Of a DNA stretch of 64,000 bases, positions 36,251 to 45,297 are shown one piece after another; position 1 is the stretch's first letter; every line of letters starts with the position of its first letter. Source of the stretch: Streptomyces sp. NBC_01210 (lineage in GTDB: Bacteria > Actinomycetota > Actinomycetes > Streptomycetales > Streptomycetaceae). The notes below the pieces were generated by a model. That model was not told the origin of the DNA. It made no database searches and worked only from the letters and a program-made list of their open reading frames with translations. The stretch covers positions 434,001-498,000 of the forward strand of contig NZ_CP108549.1 in assembly GCF_036010325.1 (NCBI RefSeq), given 5' to 3'. Position numbers and translations under genes: made by a program.

Positions 36251-36464
36251 CCAGCTCGCAACAGGCTCTACTTCAGCGCATCGTCCATCAGTTGAGAACC
36301 CAGAGGTCGTGCAGGCCCTGGAGGCCGCGCGAAAAAAGAGCACAGGAGGAATTGTCAAATTCTGTGGATCCGCGGGTCTCTATTGCGGGTGGTCGGATGG
36401 GCGGCTGACCGAAGGGTCCAAAAATGGTTGGCTGGCTACCAGCCGCTCTGGTGAGAATGAGCGG

Positions 36465-37265
36465 ATGATCGCCACCTCGCCCCAAGGACCTGTCGAGCCT
36501 CCACGTATCGTCACCGAGCTCGCGGCGGGGCAGCCGGTACGGGCCGTATGGAAGAACGTGCTCGGCGGGTTGACGTTCCAAGTCGGCTTGGGCGATACAC
36601 GGCAGTTTGTGAAGTGGACGCCGACTGGCAGCGGCATCGACCTTGCAGCTGAGGTGGCACGCCTGCGGTGGGCGGCGAGGTTCACCATGGTGCCGCGGGT
36701 ACTCGGCGAGGGCGCTGACGAAACAGGGTCCTGGATCATCACCCATGGCTTGCCCGGACGCATGGCGGTGGACGACCACTGGAAGCGCGACCCCGACACC
36801 GCAGTACGCGCGATCGGCTCCGGGCTGCGGGCGCTCCATGACGCGCTGCCCGTCGCGAACTGCCCGTTCGACTGGTCCGCCGAAAAGCGCCTGGAGAGGG
36901 CGCGGTCACGAGCGGCGGCAGGCCGGACCATTCCGACGGACTGGCCTCGAGACCTTCAGCACTTCGGCACTGTCGAGCGCGCGCTCGGCGTGCTCGCTGA
37001 CATCCCGCCCATCGACCGGCTCGTCGTCTGTCATGGCGACGCCTGCGCTCCCAACACCCTGGTCGGGGACGACGGCACGTGGACCGGACACGTCGACCTC
37101 GGCACGCTCGGTGTCGCCGACCGCTGGGCCGACCTCGCTGTCGCCACATGGAGTACGCAGTGGAACTACGGTCCGGGATGGGAAGAGCCACTGCTCGAAG
37201 CCTACGGAGTCGAGCCGGACCTGGAACGGATCATGTACTACCGGCTGCTGTGGGAACTGTCGTGA
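36465..37265 (+). CDS. Aminoglycoside 3'-phosphotransferase-like kinase
   Basis: The product is 266 residues from ATG 36465; a longer frame from 36228 only adds readthrough of the GNAT joint. Kinase signatures are clear: VWKNVLGGLTFQVG and FVKWTP (ATP lysine), the catalytic loop VVCHGDACAPNTLVGDDGTW, and GHVDLGTLGVADRWADLAVA (metal Asp). They match the APH(3') family (HGDxCxxN, DxGxxGxxDxxxD). It may phosphorylate an aminoglycoside hydroxyl, giving resistance, or a related natural product. The stop is followed 25 bp later by an IS256 transposase, so the gene may have travelled with it. No aminoglycoside cluster is in view. Confidence 0.85.
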   Translation: MIATSPQGPVEPPRIVTELAAGQPVRAVWKNVLGGLTFQVGLGDTRQFVKWTPTGSGIDLAAEVARLRWAARFTMVPRVLGEGADETGSWIITHGLPGRMAVDDHWKRDPDTAVRAIGSGLRALHDALPVANCPFDWSAEKRLERARSRAAAGRTIPTDWPRDLQHFGTVERALGVLADIPPIDRLVVCHGDACAPNTLVGDDGTWTGHVDLGTLGVADRWADLAVATWSTQWNYGPGWEEPLLEAYGVEPDLERIMYYRLLWELS

Positions 37266-37290
37266 GCATCGCAAGCCGCGATGGCGTGAG

Positions 37291-38546
37291 TCAGGCTGCC
37301 TGAGCTTCGGGGCGTTCGACGAGGTGGCCGCGTTCGAAGCGTGCTCCGGCCCGGACCAGGGCGACGAGGTGGGGTGCGTTCACGGCTCGCCACCGAGCCT
37401 GGGCGGACTCGACGAGCTTGAAGACCATGGCGAGTGCGGCGGCCGCGCTGCCGGCCCCCTTGGTGACCTTCGTCCTCAGCCTCACCGTGGCAAAGGTCGA
37501 CTCGATCGGGTTGGTGGTCCGCAGGTGGATCCAGTGCTCGGCGGGGAAGTCGTAGAACGCGAGCAGCTCGTCGACGTCGTCGGTGACCTTCCTGACGGCC
37601 TTGGGGAACTTCATGCCGTACGTCTTCTCGAACGCCGCGACGGCCTTCAGCGCGTGTTCGCGGTCCTCGGCGTTGTAGATCTCCTTGAGGGCTTTCTTCG
37701 CGCCGGGCTGGGCCGACTTCGGGAAGGCGTTGAGAACATTTGCGGTCTTGTGAACCCAGCATCGCTGGTGTCGGGCCTCGGGGAACACCTCAGCGATGGC
37801 CTTCCAGAAGCCCAGGGCGCCGTCCCCGACGGCCAGGACGGGGGATCGCATGCCCCGGAGCCGGCAGTCGCGCAGGAGGTCAGCCCATGACTCGGCCGAT
37901 TCGCGGTAGCCGTCGCTCATGGCGATCAGCTCTTTCGTGCCATCGGCCGCACGCCCATCAGCACCAGCACGCAGGACTTCGCCTGGGCCAGGCGTATGCG
38001 CAGGTGGATGCCGTCAGCCCACACGTAGACGTAGTCGGTGGCGGACAGGTCCCGCTTGCCGAACGCCTGGTGGTCGGCCTGCCACTGCTGGGTGAGCCGG
38101 GTGACCGTGGCCGGTGAGAGCCCGGCAGCCGAGCCGAGGAACTGTTCGAGGGCGGGCGCGAAGTCCCCGCTGGAGAGACCGTGGAGGTAGAGCAGGGGCA
38201 GCACCTCACTGATCTTCGGGGACTTGCGGCACCACGGCGGCAGGATCGCGGAGGAGAACCGCTGGCGCTCGCCCGTGGCCTCGTCCACGCGCTTGTCGTT
38301 CACCCGCGGGGCCTTCACCTCGACCGCCCCGGCCGCGGTGGTTACCTCCCGTGGCTGGTGGTAGCCGTTACGGACCACCAGGCGCCGGCCGTGCTGGTCA
38401 CACTGGTCCGCCAACTCGGCTATGTAGGTGTTGACCTCGGCCTCCAACGCGGCGGCGAGCATCCGGCGGGCTCCCTCCCGGACGATCTCGTCGATCAGCG
38501 ACGACCCGCCCCTGGTGGTGCCGTCGGCATTGACTACGGTGAGCAC
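37291..38546 (-). pseudogene. IS256-family transposase, one-base frameshift
   Basis: The first frame runs from 38546 to 37926 (MLTVVNADGTTRGGSSLIDE to VLVLMGVRPMARKS). The second runs from 37920 to 37291 (MSDGYRESAESWADLLRDCR to the end). The whole reads as one IS256/mutator transposase of about 415 residues if one base is inserted after CGG near 37950 (giving VRADGTKELIAMSDGYRES). All DDE parts remain: YVWADGIH, LAVGDGALGFWKA and NPIESTFATVRLR. The breakage is therefore recent. Terminal repeats were not resolved. Confidence 0.85.
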
Positions 38547-38599
38547 GGACGTGCCTTCCCGACCGACGGTGCAACGTCGGCCTTGCTCGGTGACCTATC

Positions 38600-38860
38600 G
38601 ATCGATCACCCGGGAAGGTACGTCCTCCCGCGCCTGATCCACAGGTCTTGAGCATTGCTCAAAGCACAGGCTGGGCCGACCCTGGCCATGTGCTCCCTTG
38701 CCGCTCAGTCTGGACGCTGGTGAAATCCACCCATACCCACGGTTCGTAGTGCCACAAGCGCACTTCGCCGACGCGTCTGTGCCGCCCATCCGGAGGGGAC
38801 CGCGAAACTGCCCAGGTAGTCGGACAGTTGCCCGCCGCCGCCCCGGCACGGCTCAGCTGC
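38600..38860. other. Intergenic between IS256 and the molybdenum operon
   Basis: A short palindrome TTGAGCA-T-TGCTCAA lies at 38647-38661 near the expected IS end. The minus-strand reading LWHYEPWVWVDFTSVQTERQ at 38700-38760 may be a fragment of a lost gene. Confidence 0.35.
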
Positions 38861-41578
38861 TCAGGCCGTAGGCACCGACTGGTTTTCGCTGAGTCGGCTG
38901 TAAATTCGTTCCGGAGTCAGGGGCAGCGCGCGGTAGCGGACGCCCGTGGCGTCATGGAGCGCATTCGCCAACGCGGGGGCCACCGGGTTGATACAGCTTT
39001 CCGCCATTCCCTTCGACCGCATGGGCCCAACGGAATCCGCCGAGTCCACCAGGAGCACCTCGGTGCGGGGGATATCGGCGTAGGTGGGGATGCGGTAGTT
39101 GCGAAAGTTCGGGTTGACCATGACACCGTTCGCATCGACGTGGTAATTCTCGGTCAATGTGAAGCCGATTCCCTGGGCGACACCGCCTTCTACCTGTCCC
39201 TGGACTTGCGCGGGGTTGATGACTACGCCGGCGTCGGTCGCCTGGACGCTGTAAAGGATACGAATCTCACCCGTCACCCGATGGACAGCGATTCGGAACC
39301 CCTGCGTATTGGAAATGACGCTTCGGGGTGAGCCGTAGGCCTTGCGGGCGGCGGTGAATCGAATTCCGCGCGCTCGGGCCAATGCGACGAGCTCGGCCAA
39401 CGACACGCGCTGGTCGCCGCAGACGACAACCTCGTCGTCCATCGAGCACATCACGAGATGGATACCCGTGTGGGCGGCAGCAAATTCCAGTATTCGGTCG
39501 CGCACAGCATTGGCCGCTCGAAGTACCGCGTTGCCCGAAACGAAAAGGCCTGCACTCGCAAAGGCACCGGTGTCGAATCCCGTGCGGTCGGTGTCGGATT
39601 GCACCAGGCGAATCCGCGACGGCGTCGTGCCCAGTTGGTTGGCCGCGATCTGGACATGCGCGGTCGACGTACCCTCGCCGAATTCGACTGTTCCGACGGC
39701 CAACTCGTACATGAGGTCGTCGCCGAGCGTGACCCAGGCCTCGGAGGTGTGTTCGGTTGGGGGCGCAGTCTCGTGCAATGAACTCGCGACGCCGGCCCCG
39801 ACGAGCCACCCGGGGCCGGGGGACGGCTCATCGGCTGTACGGGCCATGGCGTCATTCACTAGATCGATGCACTTCGCGAGTCCGTCCTCGGTGAACACCA
39901 CGTCGTCGGGGCCTTCATGCATGGCGACGAGCGGATCACCCGGTCGCACGATATTGCGTCGACGCAGTTCGAGCGGATCGATGTGCAATGCGAGTGCCAG
40001 TTCATGCATCGCCGATTCCACGGCGAACGCCGGTTGCGTCATCCCGTAACCGCGCAGTGCCCCGCTCGGAACGGTGTTCGTATAGACGGAGAACGCGTCG
40101 TACTTCTTGTTGGGGCAGCGGTAGATCATGACGGCAGCGCCGCCTGCATACAGCGTTTCGCCGCCGTGGTTGCCGTAGGCGCCCGTGTTCGACACATTGC
40201 GGACTTGGAACGCCGTGAGTGTTCCGTCCGCCTTCGCGCCGAGCTTGACCGTCAACGTCATCGGATGCCGTGGTGAAGCCGTTGTGAACTCCTCCTCGCG
40301 GGTGTACTCGAAGCAGACAGGTCGCCCGGTGTCCAGAGTGGCGAGCGCGACCAGATCCTCCGAGATCACTTCCTGTTTTCCGCCGAAGCCGCCGCCAACT
40401 CGTTTGCAGAACACGCGGAGCTGGTCCGGGCGCAGCGCGAACAGATGGGCGAGTTTGACTTTCCCGATCGACGGTGACTGCGAACTGGTGCGGACGTTCA
40501 GACGGCCGTTCTCCATCCAGGCAATGGAGCCGTGGGTCTCGAGATGCGCATGTTGCACTCGCGGTGACGAGTAGGTGCCTTCGTGGATCAGGTCTGCTTC
40601 GGCGAACCCTGCATCGATATCGCCGATGTGCGAATGGATCTCGAGCAAGATGTTGTGGACGGGATCGCGGACGAATGGATCGTCCGCGCCGTGCAGCTGT
40701 GGCGCCCCCTCGGCCATTGCCTCTTCGGGGTCGAATACTGCCGGCATTACCTCGTATTCGACGACGACCCTTCGGCAGCCCTCTTCTGCCGCCCCGACCG
40801 TGTCGGCCAGGACCGCAACGACGCGTTGGCCGACGAAGCGGACCGTGTTGTCGAGGATGAACGTGTCGCCCGGATCGACAAGATGGTCGCTGTGGATCGC
40901 CGTAGTAAAAGGTTTGCGCGGCACATCTTCCCAGGTGTAGACCCGATGCACGCCGGGAACTGCGAGTGCAGCTGTCTTGTCGATCGAGACGATCCGGGCG
41001 TGCGCGTGTGGCGAGTGCAGCACCTTGAGGTGCAGCATGCCTTCGATGTGGGTGTCCATCATGAACTCGGCGCGACCGGTTACCACGTCGTTGGCTGCCG
41101 GCGCACTGACGCTCGTCCCGACGGCCTTTCCTGGCGCGGCTGTCTCCACGCCGGCGACGCCCTTCACGGCATCCTCGATCCCTCGATAGCCGGTGCAGCG
41201 GCAGAGGTTGCCCTTCAACGCCTGCGGCAAGTCCTCTTTCTGGGCCTCTGTGAACGTTGCCGACGTCATGATCATCCCTGCGGTGCAGAAACCGCATTGG
41301 AACCCCGGGGCGTCGCGGAACTGTCGCTGCATTGGATGCAGGTTGCCGGGTGATCCGAGACCCTCGATCGTAGTCACCTCGCGACCGTCCGCGCGGAAAG
41401 CAGGGGTGATGCAGCTGTGCACCGGACTGCCGTCCAACCACACCGTGCATGCGCCGCAATCGCCTGCGTCGCAACCCTTTTTGACGCCATAGAGGCCGAG
41501 TGAGCGGAGGAATGTGCGCAGGCACTGGCCGGGGTCTGGTTCTTCGTCGAAGCTCCTGCCGTTCACGATGTATGTCAT
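38861..41578 (-). CDS. Fused 2Fe-2S / molybdopterin subunit of a xanthine dehydrogenase-family hydroxylase
   Basis: This 905-residue protein joins two subunits. Residues 1-150 bind two 2Fe-2S clusters: C36, C41, C44 and C56, then C95/C98 (QCGFCTAGM) and C126/C128 (GNLCRCTGY). The molybdopterin part starts near 165, with GALRGYGMTQPAFAVE (cofactor contact), EGGVAQGIGFTLTENYHVD, and a C-terminal MRSKGMAESCINPVAPALAN holding the likely catalytic Glu. It hydroxylates a N-heterocycle, aldehyde or purine, cytoplasmic. Its start overlaps the FAD subunit stop (ATGA). Codon use is visibly less GC3-biased than neighbours, a hint of transfer. The substrate cannot be named. Confidence 0.9.
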   Translation of the reverse strand: MTYIVNGRSFDEEPDPGQCLRTFLRSLGLYGVKKGCDAGDCGACTVWLDGSPVHSCITPAFRADGREVTTIEGLGSPGNLHPMQRQFRDAPGFQCGFCTAGMIMTSATFTEAQKEDLPQALKGNLCRCTGYRGIEDAVKGVAGVETAAPGKAVGTSVSAPAANDVVTGRAEFMMDTHIEGMLHLKVLHSPHAHARIVSIDKTAALAVPGVHRVYTWEDVPRKPFTTAIHSDHLVDPGDTFILDNTVRFVGQRVVAVLADTVGAAEEGCRRVVVEYEVMPAVFDPEEAMAEGAPQLHGADDPFVRDPVHNILLEIHSHIGDIDAGFAEADLIHEGTYSSPRVQHAHLETHGSIAWMENGRLNVRTSSQSPSIGKVKLAHLFALRPDQLRVFCKRVGGGFGGKQEVISEDLVALATLDTGRPVCFEYTREEEFTTASPRHPMTLTVKLGAKADGTLTAFQVRNVSNTGAYGNHGGETLYAGGAAVMIYRCPNKKYDAFSVYTNTVPSGALRGYGMTQPAFAVESAMHELALALHIDPLELRRRNIVRPGDPLVAMHEGPDDVVFTEDGLAKCIDLVNDAMARTADEPSPGPGWLVGAGVASSLHETAPPTEHTSEAWVTLGDDLMYELAVGTVEFGEGTSTAHVQIAANQLGTTPSRIRLVQSDTDRTGFDTGAFASAGLFVSGNAVLRAANAVRDRILEFAAAHTGIHLVMCSMDDEVVVCGDQRVSLAELVALARARGIRFTAARKAYGSPRSVISNTQGFRIAVHRVTGEIRILYSVQATDAGVVINPAQVQGQVEGGVAQGIGFTLTENYHVDANGVMVNPNFRNYRIPTYADIPRTEVLLVDSADSVGPMRSKGMAESCINPVAPALANALHDATGVRYRALPLTPERIYSRLSENQSVPTA

Positions 41579-42402
41579 GCCAGGCCCCCAGCTATGAGTT
41601 CGCGACGAATCTCTTCCGCGAAGTGCTTTGTCAGGTGGCGACGGTGGTCGGGGGAACCGTTTGGATCGGCGAACCAGACGTCGGCCGGGACAACGTCGAT
41701 GCTCTGCTGCAGAGTTCGGGCATCGGGCATGGTGTCGAAAGCAATACGCACAGGCCGTGTAGTTCCGGCTGTGACGGTGAGCAGCAGGTCGCTCATTCCT
41801 GGTGTTTCAGTACCGATGAGGAATACCGTCGAACGGCCGAGGTGGGTCAGCGTGAAGCGGCGGTGCGCGGCGCGTTTCCTCAGGGCACGCGCTGGAATGT
41901 CGATGCGCCGCAAGATTTCCCCGGGAGTAAGAATGTTCCGATTGTTGCCGGTCACGAAGTCGAGGGCATCGACGATGCGTGCGGACCCGTCAGGAGCCCA
42001 CAGCTCGTACTTTGCCTCGAGTGCGACCGTCAGCGTGATCATTGGGCCAGCAGGCAAAGACATGCAGATATTGCCGCCGACGGTCGCCGAGTTCCAGACT
42101 TTGAACGAGGACAAGAACGCCTCGCAGCTCTTCGCGAAAATGGTGCCCGCGATCCAATCACCTAGCGGCGCAAAGGTATACAGGTCGCGGATGGTGCACG
42201 TTGCGCCGATTTCGAGGCCCGCGTCGCTCGGGAAGAGGGGATCCCAACCCAACGCCGTCAGGTCGATCAGGCGGCGCAGGCTTGGCTGCTCCGCGGAAAA
42301 CAGCCACGATCCGCCTGCGAGCCAAGCGTCGCCTTCGCGCCAGTCCATGCCTGGCCGATCGGACGGGCGCCGGATGACTTCGGTGATGGTGTTGAGGTCC
42401 AT
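41575..42402 (-). CDS. FAD-binding subunit of the molybdenum hydroxylase
   Basis: The product is 275 residues from ATG 42402, with GGGAGA upstream; a longer frame to 42462 is less likely. It belongs to the FAD-binding domain of molybdopterin dehydrogenases: WLAGGSWLFSAEQPSLRRLI, SFKVWNSATVGGNICMSLPA (FAD contact, normally ATVGGN) and LTPGEILRRIDIP. A CO-dehydrogenase-flavoprotein C-terminal domain completes it. It passes electrons from the clusters of the overlapping downstream subunit to NAD+ or oxygen. No xdhC-like maturation gene is in the window, so sulfuration of the cofactor would rely on another locus. Confidence 0.88.
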   Translation of the reverse strand: MDLNTITEVIRRPSDRPGMDWREGDAWLAGGSWLFSAEQPSLRRLIDLTALGWDPLFPSDAGLEIGATCTIRDLYTFAPLGDWIAGTIFAKSCEAFLSSFKVWNSATVGGNICMSLPAGPMITLTVALEAKYELWAPDGSARIVDALDFVTGNNRNILTPGEILRRIDIPARALRKRAAHRRFTLTHLGRSTVFLIGTETPGMSDLLLTVTAGTTRPVRIAFDTMPDARTLQQSIDVVPADVWFADPNGSPDHRRHLTKHFAEEIRRELIAGGLA

Positions 42403-42561
42403 GGGAACTGATCTCCCTATCGACGATAATCGTGCGACGGACCGCCTACCGAACTCGATCAACCAGCGCGTGGCGCAGCTAGCATCTCCCCGATCTTATT
42501 GTTGCAGGTAGGGCTGCGAACATACTTTTTTCGATTGCGGACATTCGGCTCGATACACTCG

Positions 42562-42730
42562 TCGAATGTCGAAACGCGTCACGATGCGCGCTGGGAGCCG
42601 TACAACCTCGAGCGACAGAATCGAATTTGGGCCGCTGCGGTCGAACTACTCGAGGAAGGACCGGCGGGCGCATGGATTCCTTTCAAGCATATCGCGAAAC
42701 GGGCCGGCCTCGCCAAGTCAGGGCTTCGCC
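42562..42730 (+). pseudogene. TetR-family regulator N-terminal relic, divergent to the Mo operon
   Basis: The plus strand reads RWEPYNLERQNRIWAAAVEL, LEEGPAGAWIPFKHIAKRAG and LAKSGL, a TetR DNA-binding domain. The likely start ATG (42565) is in another frame, so a frameshift lies within the first 15 codons. At about 42728 the match ends and unrelated DNA starts. It is oriented away from the FAD subunit gene, as expected for its original repressor. Confidence 0.6.
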
Positions 42731-42744
42731 GTGAAGTCGTGATG

Positions 42745-42990
42745 TCTCGTTCGTGGCCATGTGCTCGCGATGCCGAGTAGGGCCAGTGGGCGTAGGGCGT
42801 CGCGGGCGTTTCGGCGCAGGGCGGCTGCGGTGTGGCAGCATCCGACGGCGCGCAGGGCGCCGATGGCAAGGTGTCGCCGTGGCGCGGGGCGCGGGGCGCG
42901 TTGTCGGTACGAAGCTGGGAGCCGTCCTCTCCGAAGGTCACATCGCGGATGTGGTGCAGGGATCCACGGCCCAATGACCGCGGATCATGG
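42745..42990 (-). pseudogene. ISAs1-family transposase C-terminal relic
   Basis: The minus strand reads LGRGSLHHIRDVTFGEDGSQ and then, in another frame, AALRRNARDALRPLALLGIA. These are the end motifs of ISAs1 (H-repeat) transposases (ENxLHHVRDVTFxED). A frameshift lies between them. The remnant directly abuts the truncated TetR gene and may mark what broke it. Confidence 0.6.
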
Positions 42991-43109
42991 ACGCGAGTCG
43001 GGCCGGGTCGGCCGGCTCAGCGGGCAGGCTGGTGACCGGCGTACACGGTCTTGAACGTGGTCTTACCGCTCTTGCGGTGGCGGCGGCGCCGCTTGAGCTT
43101 CGGGATCAA

Positions 43110-43236
43110 CGCAGCGTGGCTGGAGTTGACCCTGGCAGCCATCGACCTGATCGTCTGGACCCAGGCACTCCTGCTGGATGGCGAGTTGGCCACTGCCGAG
43201 CCGAAGTAGATCCGCTACCGACTGCTGCCCGCCGCC
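43110..43236 (+). pseudogene. IS1380-family transposase relic
   Basis: The plus strand reads LELTLAAIDLIVWTQALLLD, GELATAEPK, a TAG stop, then IRYRLLPAAARI. This matches the region near the end of IS1380-like transposases (ASDLxAWxQxLLLDGELA). An internal stop and missing ends show decay. Confidence 0.6.
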
Positions 43237-43254
43237 GCCCGCATAGGCGACTCC

Positions 43255-43422
43255 GGATGGCGTACGGCACCTGCTCGGCCGGGCCAAGTGGAATGCCGAT
43301 CTGGTGCGTTACGAGGTGTGCGGCTACATGGTGGAGCATCTGCACGACAATCAGGCGGCGCTGGTGGTCGATGAGAGGCGGGACGTAAAGGGACGCACAC
43401 GGTCGGCGTCCAGCGCCAGTAA
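43255..43422 (+). pseudogene. IS701-family transposase N-terminal relic
   Basis: The plus strand reads GVRHLLGRAKWNADLVRYEV, CGYMVEHLHDNQAALVVDER and, after a shift, THTVGVQRQ, the IS701 segment around the first catalytic Asp (VVDETG). It runs directly into a hexanucleotide repeat at the place where the family has a YTGTAGR motif. Confidence 0.65.
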
Positions 43423-43482
43423 CCGGCACCGGCACCCGCACCGGCACCGGCACCGGCACCGGCACCGGCACCGGCACCGGCA
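43423..43482. repeat. Hexanucleotide tandem repeat (CCGGCA)10
   Basis: Ten copies of CCGGCA occupy 60 bp. The third copy is CCCGCA. The array starts within the IS701 relic, where CACCGGCACC naturally encodes TGT, so slippage there is the probable origin. The following GPP34 gene ends 22 bp later on the other strand. Confidence 0.9.
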
Positions 43483-43503
43483 GGATCGCCACGCGTGCCG
43501 TCG

Positions 43504-44112
43504 TCAGTCGCCTCGCCAAATGTTGTTGAAGGCCGCCTCGTCGATAGCTCGCCGCTGCCGTTCGACCTCCAGTTCCCTCAACGCGTCATTGACGGCGGCG
43601 AGCGCTGTCGCCACCGTGTCGTCGGCCACGCTCGGAGAGGCGCCAGTCTGCTTGTCTCGGATCCCGATAGCCGCTGCAAGAGCGGCGAGGATGGGCTCAT
43701 CCGATGTCATGCGGTTCGCCGCCAGGCGGCGATCGGGCGAATCGACCAGCACCATCTGGCTCGTCCGGGAGGGTATCCAGCGGTGGCGGCGTTGCCGAGT
43801 GAGCTGACCTTCCGCCTCAAGGGCTGCCAGATACGCCGCGGACAGGCCGCGGCCTCTGCGCCACAGCCAGTCGTCGACCGACTCGTACGGCGGTTGTCGG
43901 TCAAGTGACGACGCGGCCTCGTCCAACAGGCGATCAGCTATTGCTGGCCGATGGCTCGGCACGATGTGATCGTCGTCCAGTCTGATGGCTTGAGCGCCCA
44001 GGAGGTCGATCAATTCGGCGCCCGCCAGCGCAAGCGACAGATCGCCCGGCTCAACAGTGCGACTGGACGCCATGTCCAAAGCGGCGATCATCAGGTCCCG
44101 CGGTGTGGTCAT
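43504..44112 (-). CDS. GPP34 (GOLPH3-like) family protein
   Basis: The product is 202 residues from ATG 44112 (MTTPRDLMIAALDMASSRTV). The frame is open further upstream without family match. The family pattern is an all-helical repeat: EPGDLSLALAGAELIDLLGA, then WLWRRGRGLSAAYLAALEAE and LTRQRRHRWIPSRTSQM, with DEPILAALAAAIGI near the C terminus. GOLPH3 proteins in eukaryotes bind phosphoinositides at the Golgi; the bacterial members, common in Streptomyces, have no settled role. It is probably a peripheral membrane or lipid-binding protein. It precedes no operon partner except the DUF1330 gene 83 bp upstream on the same strand. Confidence 0.82.
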   Translation of the reverse strand: MTTPRDLMIAALDMASSRTVEPGDLSLALAGAELIDLLGAQAIRLDDDHIVPSHRPAIADRLLDEAASSLDRQPPYESVDDWLWRRGRGLSAAYLAALEAEGQLTRQRRHRWIPSRTSQMVLVDSPDRRLAANRMTSDEPILAALAAAIGIRDKQTGASPSVADDTVATALAAVNDALRELEVERQRRAIDEAAFNNIWRGD

Positions 44113-44195
44113 GAATGGCTCCACGTCAGGGGCATCAGTAGCGATGCCTCGCGGATCAGCGTGTCCGGCGCCCGGCATGACGCCGAGCGGCAAGA

Positions 44196-44561
44196 TCAGC
44201 TGCCGTTGTCGGAGGCCGCCCCGATCGCGGCACGGATTTGCTGCGCGTAGCCGGCGGGCGTGAAGTCCGGGCCGACACCGTCAACGAGGATCAGGTCACT
44301 GATCGTGCGGTCGGTACGCAAGGGCAGGATCTTCTGGTACTCGGGCGAGTTGTACCACTCCTTGGCCTTCGCCATGTCGTGGAACTCGAGCAGCACCACC
44401 GAGCCAGGCCAAGCGTCTTCGAGGATTTGCACCTCGGCGTCCATCGCAAGCCACTTTCCTCCGTACGGCGCTGTGGTGGCCTCCACCTGCTCCAGATAGG
44501 CCAGGGTCTCCTCCTGCGGTATGCCGGGAATGCGTAACTGATTGATCAGGTATGTGGTCAT
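44196..44561 (-). CDS. DUF1330 domain protein
   Basis: A 121-residue protein, MTTYLINQLRIPGIPQEETL, then EATTAPYGGKWLAMDAEVQI, SVVLLEFHDMAKAKEWYNSP and EYQKILPLRT, shows the DUF1330 ferredoxin-like (ABM-type) fold. The C-terminal 30 residues are an extra tail. DUF1330 members are small dimeric proteins of unknown or monooxygenase-like role. It is divergent from a decayed HxlR regulator, the typical arrangement for a regulated redox or detoxification gene. It is now probably constitutive or controlled elsewhere. Confidence 0.82.
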   Translation of the reverse strand: MTTYLINQLRIPGIPQEETLAYLEQVEATTAPYGGKWLAMDAEVQILEDAWPGSVVLLEFHDMAKAKEWYNSPEYQKILPLRTDRTISDLILVDGVGPDFTPAGYAQQIRAAIGAASDNGS

Positions 44562-44577
44562 GTGGACCTGATGGGTG

Positions 44578-44770
44578 AGCGGTGGACCCTGCTGGTCGTC
44601 CGCAAGAGTTGATGTTCGGCTCGAAGCGCTTCACGGATCTACGCTTCGAGCCCGAAGGCGAGCCGGAACGTGCTGAATCAGCGCCTCGAGGAGCTGGAGG
44701 CGAGGGGCGTCGTGCGCCGAGCGGAACCTACCCGCCGACGAGCACTCCCGTATACGAGCTTACGGAGTGA
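44578..44770 (+). pseudogene. HxlR-family regulator relic
   Basis: In changing frames the plus strand reads RWTLLVVRKS (then a TGA), ELMFGSKRFTDLR and NVLNQRLEELEARGVVRR, and ends VYELTE. These are consecutive HxlR motifs, as in the intact copy at 5017. The frameshifts and small deletions destroy it. It faces away from the DUF1330 gene. Confidence 0.65.
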
Positions 44771-45297
44771 GGACGGCAGCTGCATCCGTCACGACGCGCG
44801 GGCGCCGACTCGACGGTGTCGTTGCGTCCCGCGTACGCAGCGTCTCCCTACTGATCCCGAGGTCCCTGGCCACCGCCCCAGGTGGCAGTCGGTTGCGGAA
44901 GCCCAGCATGCGGCACCACCAGGTGAGGCGCCGGGTCGCCGGGTCCTCCTGGTCGCCGGTGAGGGACATGGCGGCGTGAGCCCTTCCGGGGCAGAACCCC
45001 TGATCTCAAATGTCCGTCAAAGCGGATCAAGCCCAGACCGGGCGGCCTGACCGTCTATCGTCGCGGCGCTTCGAGCAACTGCTCGCGATACGGAGTACGG
45101 CAGGAAGACCTGTGTATCCGAACAGTGCTTCTCTCCACCGCCAAATCCACTTCACGACTCCTCCAACTCACACTCGCTCGGCACGGGCCAGCACCATCTG
45201 CCTCGGCCGTGGCCACACTTCCAGCTTCGTTGAAGTGTTTGCGCGTCTTCGATCCGGGCCCGAAGAATGAAGGCAGCCACGAGTGAAGGAGAGACAC
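44771..45297. other. Intergenic, no gene supported
   Basis: A minus-strand frame with LPPGAVARDLGISRETLRTR (44780-44950) has a helix-turn-helix look but no family assignment or reliable start. Nothing else is visible. Confidence 0.4.

Noticed and set aside
44771..45030. Helix-turn-helix-like minus-strand frame
   Set aside because: Weak resemblance only, no reliable start and no family.
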